DNA of 32,688 nucleotides, from NCBI GenBank assembly GCA_035461525.1, contig DATHVD010000060.1:1-32688 (forward strand), written 5' to 3'. The notes under the pieces are model-generated. The model was given only the letters and a program-made list of their open reading frames with translations. It did not search any database and had not been told where the DNA came from. The stretch comes from JAIBJN01 sp035461525. GTDB lineage: Bacteria; Actinomycetota; Thermoleophilia; Gaiellales; Gaiellaceae. Shown one piece after another: positions 13,995-22,022 of this stretch. How positions within the stretch are numbered: position 1 is the first letter of the stretch; each line of letters opens with the position of its first letter. Position numbers and translations under genes: made by a program.

Positions 13995-15893
13995 TCAAGG
14001 CGAGGCCTGAGCCTCGACCGGCGCCTCCGGCTCACCGGCGTCGGCCGGCTCGGCGCCGCCCACGGGCAGCTCGAAGAAGAACGTCGAGCCCTCGCTCTCG
14101 CGCGATGCGACCCAGATGCGCCCGCCCATGCGCCGCACGAGCTCGCGGCAGATGTAGAGCCCGAGCCCGGTGCCCCCGACGCCTCGCGTGAGGTTGGGGT
14201 CGAGGCGGAAGAACTTCTCGAAGATCCGCTCTTGCTCACGGGGCGGGATCCCGAGGCCCTCGTCGCGGACGGCGAAGAGGACACGTCCCTCTTGCATCTC
14301 GAGGGACACCCGTACGGCGCCGCCGGCTGGCGAGTACTTGACGGCGTTCTCGACGAGGTTCGTCAGGATCTGGCGGAGCATGTCGGGGTCGGCGCTGACC
14401 GGCGGCAGGCCCTCGGGCGACGACAGCTCGAGCCGGACTCCGTCCGGCAGATGGGCTCGCGCAGCCTCGACGACCTCTGCTGCCAGGGTTCCGGGGGCGC
14501 ACTGCTCGACCGCGAAGACGAAGCCTCCAGACTCCAGGCGGCTCGCGGCCAGGACTTGGTCGATGATCCGCGCGAGCCGGTCGGACTCGCCCGCGATCAC
14601 GGCGAGGAGGCGAGCGCGGCGGTCCGCGTCGAGCTCCACGTCGAGTCTGCGGAGCGTCATCGCCGCCCCGTAGACGGCCGCCAGGGGCGTCCTCAGCTCG
14701 TGCGAGACGGTGGCGACGAAGTCGCTCTTCAGCTTCTCGATCCCCCGCTCCTCGGTCAGGTCACGGAGCGCGTAGACCGTCCCGTCCGGAAACTCGACGG
14801 CCGAGATCGACACCCAGAGCTCCCGCCCGCCGACCTCGAGCGGAAGCGTCTCCGCATGCTGGGCCGCGTAGGCGGGTGCGCTCGCCGGCGGAACGAGCGG
14901 GGCGATCGCCACCCAGCCGGGCAGGACGTCCTCCAGCGTGCGGCCGAGCACGTCGCCGGGCTCGAGCCCCGTGATCGCGGCGACGGCTGGGTTCCAGAGC
15001 CGGATAGAGCCGTTGCGGTCCACGAGGAAGACGCCGTCGCCGACGTGCGCGAGCACGCGGGCGGCCCGCTCACGCTCCTCGGCGACCTCGGCCTGGAGGC
15101 GCGTTCGCTCGAGGACGTCGCCCGCCTCCTTGGCGATCAGTTCGGCGACCGCGAGGGCGAGGCCGTCGAACGGGCGCGAGGCCCTGATCGCATAGAAGGA
15201 AAGCGTGCCGACGGGCGCGCCCTCGTGGGTGATCGGGACGATCAGCGCCGTGCGCGCGCCGATCCTGCGCGCGAGCTGCATGCGGAGCCGCTCCTCGGCG
15301 TCGACGTCCTTGACGATCAGCGGCTTTCCCCGCGCGAGGAGGCGCTGGTTGAACTCGTCCGAGACGTCGATCACGAAGCTGTGCCAGGCGTCGCGCGGGA
15401 TGCCGCTGGCGGCCGCTCCCGAGAGCTGCTTCTCCACGGGGTCGTAGAGGAGGAGGACGGACGCGTCCGCGCCGACCCCCGGCCCGGCCGCCTCGAGGAT
15501 CGCGCCTCCGATCTCCTCGACCGTCCCCGCCTGCGCACTCAGGCGGGCGATCGCGCCCAGGACCTCGAGCTCGCGGATCCGCTGGGGGCGTTCGGCGCCG
15601 CGCCTGATGCTCTCCCGCCCGCGCCGGGTGCCGAGCGCGAGCCAGACGGCGGTTGCAAGACCAGTGGCGACGACCGTGACGCTGATGAACACCGGCGACT
15701 CGACGGCGCGCGACTCGCCGAACGTGAGCGCGAAGAGGATGAACTGCTGGGCGGCGGCTCCCACGAGGAGCAGCCCGGCCGCCAGGGCGAGCGCCGTCCC
15801 GGCGAAGCGGCGCTCCCTCCAGGCCGTGCGAAGGAGCAGCACTCCGAGGCCGAGCAGGGCGACTCCGAGCGCGAAGAAGAAGAAGGTGACCAC
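13995..15893 (-). CDS. Membrane sensor histidine kinase with GAF and PAS domains
   Basis: Predicted 632 aa from GTG at 15893. Three hydrophobic helices (about 3-21, 32-55 and 67-88) anchor it. A GAF domain spans about 110-260, ending near ALAVAELIAKEAGDVLERTRL, and a PAS domain about 275-380 (VGDGVFLVDRNGSIRLWNPAVAAITGLEPGDVLG). The phosphoacceptor His398 is in VSHELRTPLAAV. The ATPase has its N box at TNLVENAVKYS (511-521), DEGLGIP (544-550) and GGTGLGLYICREL (573-585). It should autophosphorylate and pass phosphate to a response regulator. No response regulator gene is adjacent, so it is an orphan kinase as far as the window shows. The signal is unknown; the PAS/GAF layout suggests cytoplasmic sensing. 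Confidence 0.93.
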   Translation of the reverse strand: MVTFFFFALGVALLGLGVLLLRTAWRERRFAGTALALAAGLLLVGAAAQQFILFALTFGESRAVESPVFISVTVVATGLATAVWLALGTRRGRESIRRGAERPQRIRELEVLGAIARLSAQAGTVEEIGGAILEAAGPGVGADASVLLLYDPVEKQLSGAAASGIPRDAWHSFVIDVSDEFNQRLLARGKPLIVKDVDAEERLRMQLARRIGARTALIVPITHEGAPVGTLSFYAIRASRPFDGLALAVAELIAKEAGDVLERTRLQAEVAEERERAARVLAHVGDGVFLVDRNGSIRLWNPAVAAITGLEPGDVLGRTLEDVLPGWVAIAPLVPPASAPAYAAQHAETLPLEVGGRELWVSISAVEFPDGTVYALRDLTEERGIEKLKSDFVATVSHELRTPLAAVYGAAMTLRRLDVELDADRRARLLAVIAGESDRLARIIDQVLAASRLESGGFVFAVEQCAPGTLAAEVVEAARAHLPDGVRLELSSPEGLPPVSADPDMLRQILTNLVENAVKYSPAGGAVRVSLEMQEGRVLFAVRDEGLGIPPREQERIFEKFFRLDPNLTRGVGGTGLGLYICRELVRRMGGRIWVASRESEGSTFFFELPVGGAEPADAGEPEAPVEAQASP

Positions 15894-15908
15894 GGGCGAT
15901 CCCGTCCG

Positions 15909-15914
15909 AGTATA
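15909..15914 (-). promoter_or_regulatory. -10 box TATACT upstream of the histidine kinase gene
   Basis: TATACT on the minus strand lies 15 nt before the GTG at 15893, giving a leader of about 8 nt. No good -35 box is seen. Confidence 0.4.
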
Positions 15915-15976
15915 GGAGCGTCATATCCGGACACCCGCGCCGAGTCGGGCGGGACTGCCGGGCCGTGCGCGCGCCG

Positions 15977-17074
15977 TCAGGCGGCGTCGGCGGCGCGCGG
16001 CAGCTCGGCGAGCTCGGCCGCAGGCTCCTCGAGCGGCTCCGACTCCGCGGCCCGCTCGAGCTTCGTCTCGAAGCGGGAGAGGCGGCGCTCCGACTCGGCG
16101 TACTTCGTGTGCGCGTTGCCGAGGTGCTTGCCGACGAGGTCGAAGTCGGCCTTGAACCGGGCGAAGTCGCGGTTGAGGTCTGCGACGTACGTCATCACCT
16201 CGCGCGCGTGCTCCTCGATCTTGAGGCCCTTCAGGCCCTGGACGAGAACGAGCAGGTACGCGTGGAACGTGGACGGCGAGACCGGGATGACCTTCCGCTC
16301 CTGCGCGTACGCGAGCGGGCTTGCGTCGCCTCCGATCCGGTTGCAGACGAGCTCGTAGTAGACGGCCTCCGCGGGGAGGTACATGAGCGCGAACTCGTAC
16401 GTCCCCTCGTCGGGGCGGATGTACTTCTGCGCGATCGCGTCCACGTGGCCCTTCACGTCGCGGGCGAGGGCCTTGGCATGCAGGTCGCGGGTCGCGTCGT
16501 CCTCCGCCTCGACGAACCGCTGGAAGTTGTCGAGCGGGAACTTGGCGTCGACCGGGATGAGCGCGTCGTCGAGCCGGATCACGGCGTCGACGCGTTCCCC
16601 GCTCCGGAATCCGTGCTGAAGGTCGAACCTGGCCGCGGGGAGGATGTCCGCGAGGAGGTTGGCGAGGAGCAGCTCGCCGACGCCGCCGCGGGCCTTGGGG
16701 GGCCGGAGGAGCTGCTCGAACCGCTGGAACTCCTTTGCCCGCTCGTTCATCTGGGCGGTCGCCTCGTCCACCTTGCCGAGGCGCTCGTGGATCTTGTCCG
16801 AGGTCTCCGACATCCCGGCGAGGCGCCGGTCGACCTTGACGTCGAGCTCGCCGAGCCGGCGGTCGACCTTCGTGTCGAGCTCGCCGAACCGCCGGTCCAT
16901 CGTCTCGGTCATGCCCGCGAGCCGCCGGTCGATGTCGGTGCTCCGCTCCCCGAGCCGGTCGGTGCTCTCGGCGCGCAGCCCGGCGAGCTCGGCGCGGACC
17001 ACACGCACGAGCCAGACGCCGCCGGCGGCGAGCGCCGCGGCGAGGAGAAGGACGAGAACGACTGTGCCGACCAT
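15977..17074 (-). CDS. rmuC: RmuC-family DNA recombination protein
   Basis: Predicted 365 aa from ATG at 17074; GTG at 17086 would add four residues. An N-terminal membrane helix (about 4-26) is followed by a coiled coil (about 30-110) and the RmuC domain. The domain shows GGVGELLLANLLADILP, then ERVDAVIRLDDALIPVDAKFPLDNFQRF, a D...DAK core of nuclease-like fold, and YEFALMYLPAEAVYYELV. RmuC limits inversions at short repeats in E. coli; the biochemical activity is uncertain. The coiled coil contains four tandem 11-residue repeats (hendecads) of the type DRRLGELDVKV at residues 49-92. It is on the strand of, and 83 nt upstream of, the histidine kinase gene, but a -10 box between them suggests separate transcription. 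Confidence 0.88.
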   Translation of the reverse strand: MVGTVVLVLLLAAALAAGGVWLVRVVRAELAGLRAESTDRLGERSTDIDRRLAGMTETMDRRFGELDTKVDRRLGELDVKVDRRLAGMSETSDKIHERLGKVDEATAQMNERAKEFQRFEQLLRPPKARGGVGELLLANLLADILPAARFDLQHGFRSGERVDAVIRLDDALIPVDAKFPLDNFQRFVEAEDDATRDLHAKALARDVKGHVDAIAQKYIRPDEGTYEFALMYLPAEAVYYELVCNRIGGDASPLAYAQERKVIPVSPSTFHAYLLVLVQGLKGLKIEEHAREVMTYVADLNRDFARFKADFDLVGKHLGNAHTKYAESERRLSRFETKLERAAESEPLEEPAAELAELPRAADAA

Positions 17075-17136
17075 GGGCCGATACACAGTAGGGATCGCGT
17101 CGGACGGAGCCCCGGAAGCGCCCGTTAAAACGCCAA

Positions 17137-17164
17137 ATCCGGCGAGCCCGAGGGCTTACCGGAT
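17137..17164. other. Hairpin in the rmuC-nitrilase divergent gap
   Basis: ATCCGG at 17137-17142 and CCGGAT at 17159-17164 enclose a second paired segment and a 4-nt loop at 17149-17152, with one C-A mismatch and one G-U pair. The gap of ~190 bp between divergent genes holds nothing else I can identify. It may be an operator-like palindrome or a 5'-leader structure; its role is unknown. Confidence 0.35.
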
Positions 17165-17249
17165 CTGGCAAGCGCCAGCCTAAACACCCGTCCGGCCTCC
17201 GGTCAAGGAGCCGAGTGGCGAAGTCTTCGCAAAGAGCGGGTTTTTCGGG

Positions 17250-17255
17250 TAGAAC
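17250..17255 (+). promoter_or_regulatory. Weak -10-like box TAGAAC before the nitrilase gene
   Basis: TAGAAC is 7 nt before the GTG at 17263. It departs from the TANNNT pattern at the last base, so it is a near match only. Confidence 0.3.
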
Positions 17256-17262
17256 CCCTCCC

Positions 17263-18186
17263 GTGCGCCGCCCCGTCACCGTCGCCTGTGCCCAGGTCGA
17301 GCCGGTCGTGCTCGACCGCGAGGCCACGCTCGACCGCCTTGCCGAGTGGACCGCCGAGGCCGCCGGCGCCGGCGCGGAGCTCGTCGTCTTCCCGGAGGCG
17401 TTCCTGCCCGCGTACCCGTCCTCGGCGTGGGCCAAGTTTCTCGCCGGCTGGGCCGACCCCCGTGCCATGGCCGCCTTCGCGCGCCTCGCGCAGGAGTCCG
17501 TCGAGGTGCCCGGGCCCGCAGCCGACCGCCTCGGCGAGGTCGCGCGGGAGCACGGCGTCTGGCTCGTCACCGGCGTGACCGAGATCGACCCGGAGCGCCT
17601 GGGGACGCTCTACAACACGCTCCTCTACCACGACCCCGAAGGCCGCCTCGCGCTCCACCACAGGAAGCTCGTGCCCACGAACCACGAGCGGCTCGTCTGG
17701 GGCGGCGGCGACGGGCGCGGCCTGCGCGCGATCGAGACCGGGCTCGGCCGGCTCGGCGGGCTCATCTGCTGGGAGAACTACATGCCGCTCGCGCGCTTCG
17801 CGCTCTACGAGTCCGGCGTGGAGATCTACGTCGCCTCGACCGCGGACGACTCGGACGCGTGGCAGGCGACCCTCGTCCACATCGCGCGCGAGTCGCGCGC
17901 CTTCGTGATCGCACCGTGCCACTTCCAGCGCACGGCGGCCTACCCGGAGGACTTCCCGCTCCTCGAAGAGCTCTCGGGGGTGGAGGTGATCGGCCGCGGC
18001 GGCAGCGCGATCCTCGGCCCGGACGGCGCGTACCTCGCCGGGCCGCTCTACGGTGAGGAGGGGATCCTCTACGCGAAGCTCGACCCGGCGCGGCTCTACG
18101 AGCAGCGCCAGCGCTTCGACCCCGCCGGGCACTACCACCGCCCCGACGTCTTCAGGCTCGAGGTCACGGCCCCGCCCGAGACGTGA
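17263..18186 (+). CDS. Nitrilase / carbon-nitrogen hydrolase
   Basis: Predicted 307 aa from GTG at 17263, where the VTVACAQVEPV strand that begins this family follows directly. The catalytic triad is visible: Glu45 in VFPEAF, Lys135 in HHRKLVPTNHERLVWG and Cys169 in GGLICWENYMP. The segment around Lys135 and the CWENYMP context are typical of true nitrilases (branch 1), which turn nitriles into carboxylic acids and ammonia, rather than of amidases; substrate is not readable. The protein is usually a cytoplasmic spiral oligomer. The next gene (EamA transporter) overlaps by 4 nt, so they are translationally coupled; the transporter may carry the substrate or product. Confidence 0.9.
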   Translation: MRRPVTVACAQVEPVVLDREATLDRLAEWTAEAAGAGAELVVFPEAFLPAYPSSAWAKFLAGWADPRAMAAFARLAQESVEVPGPAADRLGEVAREHGVWLVTGVTEIDPERLGTLYNTLLYHDPEGRLALHHRKLVPTNHERLVWGGGDGRGLRAIETGLGRLGGLICWENYMPLARFALYESGVEIYVASTADDSDAWQATLVHIARESRAFVIAPCHFQRTAAYPEDFPLLEELSGVEVIGRGGSAILGPDGAYLAGPLYGEEGILYAKLDPARLYEQRQRFDPAGHYHRPDVFRLEVTAPPET

Positions 18187-19052
18187 GCGGTCTTCTCCGC
18201 CGGCTCGCCGAGACGCCGGCGCCGCTGCTCGTCGTCGCCTCGGCGTTCTCGGTCCAGTGTGGTGCGGCGCTCGCCACGACCGCCTTCGACGCGGTCGGCC
18301 CGCTGGGCTTCGTCTGGCTTCGCGTCGGGCTCGCCGCCCTGCTCCTGCTCGCCGTGAACGCGCGGGCGCTGCGCCGCTCCGGCCCGCGGCCGCTCCGCTG
18401 GGCGGTGGCGACCGGGTTCGCCGTCGCCGGCATGAACGCGTGCTTCTACCTGGCGATCGACCGCATCCCGCTCGGCCTCGCGGTCACGATCGAGTTCCTC
18501 GGGCCGCTCTCGGTCGCCGTCCTCGGCTCGCGGCGGGCGCGCGACTACCTCTGGATCGGCCTTGCCGCCGCAGGCGTCGCCCTCCTCGCCAGCCCCGCCG
18601 TCGAGCTCGACCCGGCGGGCCTCGGCTTCGCCTTCGGCGCGGCGGCGGGCTGGGCGGCGTTCATCCTCCTCGCCAAGCGGATGCTCGCCGACTGGCCGAC
18701 CGGGAGCGGGCTCGCCGTCACGCTCGCCGTCGCCGCGCTCCTCCTCACGCCGCTCGGGCTGGCCTCGGGCGGCTCGGACCTCCTCGACGCGCGCGTGCTC
18801 GCCACCGGGCTCGCCGTCGCCGTGCTGGGCTCCGTGCTCCCGTTCGTGCTCGAGCTGCATGCGCTCCGGAGCCTGACGACGGCCACGTTCGGCATCCTCA
18901 TGAGCCTGGAGCCGGCCGTTGGCGCCCTCGTGGGCGCTGTCGCGCTCGCGCAGATCCCCGGGCCGCTCGAGACCCTGGCCGTCCTCCTCGTCGTGACGGC
19001 CTCGGCCGGCGCGATGGCGCGAGCCAGGCGCGCGCCCCCGCCGGAGTTCTAG
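18183..19052 (+). CDS. EamA/RhtA-family (DMT) transporter
   Basis: Predicted 289 aa from GTG at 18183, overlapping the nitrilase stop as GTGA. About ten hydrophobic helices in two EamA repeats are seen, with the usual marks GPLGFVWLRVGLAALLLL in the first half, LGLAVTIEFLGPLSVAVLGSRR, and SLEPAVGALVGAVALAQ in the second. The pattern is nearest to RhtA-type exporters of amino acids and related metabolites. It acts in the cytoplasmic membrane. The coupling with the nitrilase suggests export of an amino or carboxylic acid, or uptake of the nitrile, but the sequence does not tell which. Confidence 0.88.
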   Translation: MSGLLRRLAETPAPLLVVASAFSVQCGAALATTAFDAVGPLGFVWLRVGLAALLLLAVNARALRRSGPRPLRWAVATGFAVAGMNACFYLAIDRIPLGLAVTIEFLGPLSVAVLGSRRARDYLWIGLAAAGVALLASPAVELDPAGLGFAFGAAAGWAAFILLAKRMLADWPTGSGLAVTLAVAALLLTPLGLASGGSDLLDARVLATGLAVAVLGSVLPFVLELHALRSLTTATFGILMSLEPAVGALVGAVALAQIPGPLETLAVLLVVTASAGAMARARRAPPPEF

Positions 19053-19059
19053 ATCCAAC

Positions 19060-19065
19060 TACGCT
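19060..19065 (+). promoter_or_regulatory. -10 box TACGCT of probable leaderless promoter (CoA-ligase gene)
   Basis: TACGCT is 6 nt before the GTG at 19072. It lies in the short gap after the EamA gene and would make the CoA-ligase pair a separate transcription unit. Confidence 0.45.
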
Positions 19066-19071
19066 GCTGCC

Positions 19072-20373
19072 GTGGACTGGGCGCCGACCTTCGACGAGCG
19101 GGTCGAGACCATGCCGCCCGCCTGGACTCGGCGCGTCGCGGACGAGCTTCTCGGCGCGCAGGTCGAGCGCTGCCGGGAGCGGGCGCCGTTCTACCGCCGC
19201 AAACTGGCCGCGGCCGGCGTCCGCCCCGGCCACGTCCGCTCGGCCGCCGACGTCTCCCTCCTCCCCTTCACGACGAAGGAGGAGCTGCGCGCCTCGCAGG
19301 AGGCGGAGCTGCCGCTCGGGGACTTCGCCTGCGCCGACCCCGTCGACGTGGCCCGCCTGCACGTGACGTCCGGGACGACGGGGACGCCGCTCGTCCTCGG
19401 CTACACCGCCGCCGACCTGCGCACGTCGGCCCGCGTCGGCGCCCGCGCCTTCTGGGCCGCCGGCGCTCGGCCGGACGACACCGTGCTCCACTGCATGAAC
19501 TTCAGCCTCTACACGGGCGGCGTCGCCGACCACGAGGCGCTCGAGGAGACCGGCGCGACGATGGTCCCGGCGGGTCTCGGGCAGACCGACCGCCTGCTCG
19601 ACCTCTGGGACGTGCTCCGCCCGACCGCGCTCTTCTCGACGCTCACGTACCCGCTCTACCTCGCGGAGGCGGCGCGGGAGCGGGGCCTCGACCCGCGTGG
19701 GCTCGGCCTCCGGAAGCTGATCGTCTCCGGCGAGCCGGGCGGGCAGCTCGCCGCGACGCGTCGCCGCGTGGAGGAGCTCTGGGGCGCGCGGCTCAGCGAC
19801 ACGTACGGGCTCTCGGACGTCTGGGGCACGTTCGCCGGCGAGTGCGAGGAGCGGGACGGGCTCCACTTTCTCGCGCCTGACGCGGTGCTCGTCGAGCTGG
19901 TGGAGCCGGAGAGCGGCGAGCCGGTCGGGATCGAGCCGGGCGCCGTCGGCGAGCTCGTCTTCACGCACCTCGCGCGCGAGGCCTCGCCGGTGCTCCGCTT
20001 CCGCTCCCGCGACATGGCGGAGATCCTCGGCGCCGACTGCCCGTGCGGGCGCACCGGCTTCCGCTTCCGCGTCGCGGGCCGCAGCGACGACATGTTCCGG
20101 GTGCGCGGCGTGAACGTCTTCCCGAGCGCCGTCGAGGAGCTCCTGCGCGAGCACGGGATCGACCGCTTCGCCGTCGTCCTCGACCGCTTCCCCGTGGAGC
20201 CGCCGGTCGTCGTCCTCGCCGAGGGCGTGGACGGACGCGAGGAGGAGCTGGCCGGCGCCGTCAAGGCGCGGCTCGGGTTCACGTGCGAGCTGCGCGCGGC
20301 GGCGCTGCCGCGGACGGAGACGAAGGCGAAACGGCTCTACCGCGTCTACGACGGAGAGGAGGCCCCGGCATGA
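19072..20373 (+). CDS. PaaK-like acyl/aryl-CoA ligase (AMP-forming)
   Basis: Predicted 433 aa from GTG at 19072. It belongs to the phenylacetate-CoA ligase branch of adenylate-forming enzymes. The P-loop is HVTSGTTGTPLVLGYT; DTYGLSDVWGTFAGEC, RSRDMAEIL, CPCGRTGFRFRVAGRSDDMFRVRGVNVFPSAVEELL and a near-terminal Lys420 (TKAKRLYRVYD) complete the set. The short DMFRVRGVNVFP hinge is a PaaK hallmark. It activates a carboxylic acid with ATP to an adenylate and then a CoA thioester. The following gene is an enoyl-CoA hydratase/isomerase overlapping by 4 nt, so the pair could catabolise an aromatic or other acid. The true substrate is open: many PaaK-like genes do not use phenylacetate. Confidence 0.9.
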   Translation: MDWAPTFDERVETMPPAWTRRVADELLGAQVERCRERAPFYRRKLAAAGVRPGHVRSAADVSLLPFTTKEELRASQEAELPLGDFACADPVDVARLHVTSGTTGTPLVLGYTAADLRTSARVGARAFWAAGARPDDTVLHCMNFSLYTGGVADHEALEETGATMVPAGLGQTDRLLDLWDVLRPTALFSTLTYPLYLAEAARERGLDPRGLGLRKLIVSGEPGGQLAATRRRVEELWGARLSDTYGLSDVWGTFAGECEERDGLHFLAPDAVLVELVEPESGEPVGIEPGAVGELVFTHLAREASPVLRFRSRDMAEILGADCPCGRTGFRFRVAGRSDDMFRVRGVNVFPSAVEELLREHGIDRFAVVLDRFPVEPPVVVLAEGVDGREEELAGAVKARLGFTCELRAAALPRTETKAKRLYRVYDGEEAPA

Positions 20374-21116
20374 GCGTGCTGACGGAGCGAGAGGGTGCCG
20401 CGGACTGGATCCGCTGGTCTCGCCCGGAGCGGCTGAACGCCTGGGACGGCGAGACGCTGCGGGCGCTTGGGGACGCGCTCGCCGAGGCTGCCGCGGGCGA
20501 CGCGCGCGCGGTCGTGCTCCACGGAGAGGACGGCGCGTTCTCGGCGGGGGACGATTTGCGCGAGACGGCGGAGCTCTCAGCGGAGGAGTGGGCGGCGGCG
20601 CTCACGGCGTTCAACCGGCTCACACGCGAGGTCGTGGGCGCGCCGCAGCCGGTGATCGCGGCGGTGGACGGCGTCTGCGTCGGCGGCGCGTTCGAGCTGA
20701 CGGTCGCCTGCGACATCCGCATCGCCACCATCCATTCGCGTCTCGGCTGCCCCGAGGTGGCGATCGGTCTCTCGGTCTCGAACGGCTTCAGCCTGCTCGC
20801 CCCGCGGGCCGCTCGGCGGCTCGTCCTCACCGGCGAGCTCGTCGGCGCCGAGGAGGCGCACCGGCTCGGTCTCCTGGACGCGGTCGTCCCGGACGTGGAG
20901 GAGGAGGCGCGGCGCCTCGTGGAGCGGATCGCCGCCCTCGCGCCCCTCGCCGTCGCCGGCTCGAAGCGGCTCCTGGACGAGGGCCGGCGCGAGGCGCTCG
21001 AGCGCGCCCTCGACCGCGAGGCCGCGCTCTGCGAGCAGCTCTTCGAGACCGCCGACGCCCGCGAGGGCCTGGCCGCGTTCCTCGAGAAGCGCGAGCCCCG
21101 GTTCCGCGGGCGCTAG
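20370..21116 (+). CDS. Enoyl-CoA hydratase/isomerase family protein
   Basis: Predicted 248 aa from ATG at 20370, overlapping the ligase stop as ATGA. The crotonase fold shows both oxyanion-hole segments: GEDGAFSAGDDLRE and DGVCVGGAFELTVACDIRIA. One acidic residue is in GCPEVAIGL; the second hydratase Glu region reads SVSNGFSLLAPRAARRLVLTG, so the usual GxxGG-loop is replaced and hydratase activity is not certain. The late LGLLDAVVP and the C-terminal helix (FETADAREGLAAFLEKREPRFRG) are regular. It probably acts on the thioester made by the upstream ligase, in the cytoplasm. Length is normal. Confidence 0.9.
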   Translation: MSVLTEREGAADWIRWSRPERLNAWDGETLRALGDALAEAAAGDARAVVLHGEDGAFSAGDDLRETAELSAEEWAAALTAFNRLTREVVGAPQPVIAAVDGVCVGGAFELTVACDIRIATIHSRLGCPEVAIGLSVSNGFSLLAPRAARRLVLTGELVGAEEAHRLGLLDAVVPDVEEEARRLVERIAALAPLAVAGSKRLLDEGRREALERALDREAALCEQLFETADAREGLAAFLEKREPRFRGR

Positions 21117-21189
21117 GGCGCTTGCAACGGACTGGTACAAGGCATCCTCCTGAGCAGCTGCCGCACCTTGCGCGCGGCGTGCAGCGAGC

Positions 21190-21195
21190 TACGGT
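21190..21195 (+). promoter_or_regulatory. -10 box TACGGT before the frameshifted small gene
   Basis: TACGGT is 6 nt before the ATG at 21202, the same arrangement as at other starts in the window. It supports this ATG as the original start of the broken gene. Confidence 0.4.
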
Positions 21196-21201
21196 GAGGA
21201 G

Positions 21202-21468
21202 ATGGGCGGGGATCCGAAACAGGTGTATTCCTCTGGCACAGCCACGCTGGCGAAGGTGATGACGAGGACGCGAAGCCTTTCGGCGTCTACTCGAGCAGAG
21301 AACGCGCGAACGGCCGGATAGCGCAATCCGTCGAGCTGCCGGGGTTCCGCGACACGCCCGGCGGATTCGAGCTCGAAGCGGTCGAGATCGACCGCGACGA
21401 GTGGCGCGAGGGCTATCACCAGGTCCGACGGGGTCGACCTACCGGCGTGGTTTCGTCCGTACGGCTGA
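21202..21468 (+). pseudogene. Small conserved protein (DUF7336-like pattern) with two compensating frameshifts
   Basis: No single frame explains the 471-bp gap 21117-21587, but three frames joined together do. ATG at 21202 starts MGGDPKQVY; the frame then steps at the TT of 21228-21229 to FLWHSHAGEGDDEDAKPFGVYSS, continuing PGFRDTPGGFELEAVEIDRDEWREGY; a second step at the GGGG of 21430-21433 leads to VDLPAWFRPYG and TGA at 21466-21468. Loss of one T and gain of one G restores an 88-aa protein. The GVYSS...PGF...GFEL...D..EW.EGY pattern is what I recall for a small family named DUF7336; the name is from memory. Both steps fall in homopolymers, so sequencing error is as likely as a real pseudogene. 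The rest of the gap (21469-21587) shows nothing. Confidence 0.65.
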
Positions 21469-21587
21469 CCGTCGGGTGGCGCGCGTCTCTCCTCACGAGG
21501 CATCACGCTCGCGGAGAGCCGGTCCGCAGCTTCCCAACGGGATCGAAAGCCGGCAGTCGCTCCCCCGAGGAGACCTGCAACAGTCTG

Positions 21588-22022
21588 TTACTCGGGCTCT
21601 TCCGGGGCGAGGCGGGTGGCGCCGTCCTCCGTGATCGTCCAGCCCGGGTTGCGGGCGACCTCCCACGCGTGGCCGTCGGGGTCGTGGAAGACGCCGGAGT
21701 AGCCGCCCCAGAACGTCGCCGCGCCCGGGCGGGCGATCGTCGCGCCTGCCCGCTCGGCCCCGGCGAGGACGGCGTCCACCTCCGCCGGCGAGCGCACGTT
21801 GTGGGCGAGCGTGATGCCGCCCCAGCCGCCGGCGTCCTCGACGCCGGAGTCCTCGGCGAGCCGCTCGCGGTCCCAGAGCGCGACGACCATGCAGCCGGCC
21901 TGGAAGAAGACGACGTCGTCCTCCGGCCCGGCGCCGGTCGTCCAGCCGAGCGCCTCGTAGAAGCCCCGCGCCCGCACGAGGTCGGAAACGCCGAGCGTCA
22001 CGAGGCTGAGCCGCTGCTCCAC
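21588..22022 (-). CDS. VOC (glyoxalase/bleomycin-resistance-like) family protein
   Basis: Predicted 144 aa from GTG at 22022, where the RLSLVTLGVSDLVRARGFYEALGW opening of the fold starts. The second half has GITLAHNVRSPAEVDAVLAGAERAGATI and GVFHDPDGHAWEVARNPGW, the usual second beta-alpha-beta-beta-beta module. These proteins bind a metal and act as isomerases, dioxygenases or resistance proteins; Glu121 in HAWEVARN is a candidate metal ligand. No specific substrate can be named. It overlaps the 3' end of the DUF885 gene by 25 nt and is likely co-transcribed with it. The open frame extends upstream of 22022, but that part is within the DUF885 gene and does not look like protein. Confidence 0.85.
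   Translation of the reverse strand: MEQRLSLVTLGVSDLVRARGFYEALGWTTGAGPEDDVVFFQAGCMVVALWDRERLAEDSGVEDAGGWGGITLAHNVRSPAEVDAVLAGAERAGATIARPGAATFWGGYSGVFHDPDGHAWEVARNPGWTITEDGATRLAPEEPE

Noticed and set aside
13941..16358. Plus-strand open frame of about 800 codons opposite the histidine kinase and rmuC
   Set aside because: It crosses two well-supported minus-strand genes and a promoter gap, and is very rich in charged residues without domains.
21189..21506. Minus-strand open frame of 105 codons in the gap after the enoyl-CoA hydratase gene
   Set aside because: It is the antisense of the frameshifted small gene, whose plus-strand pattern is clearly protein-like.
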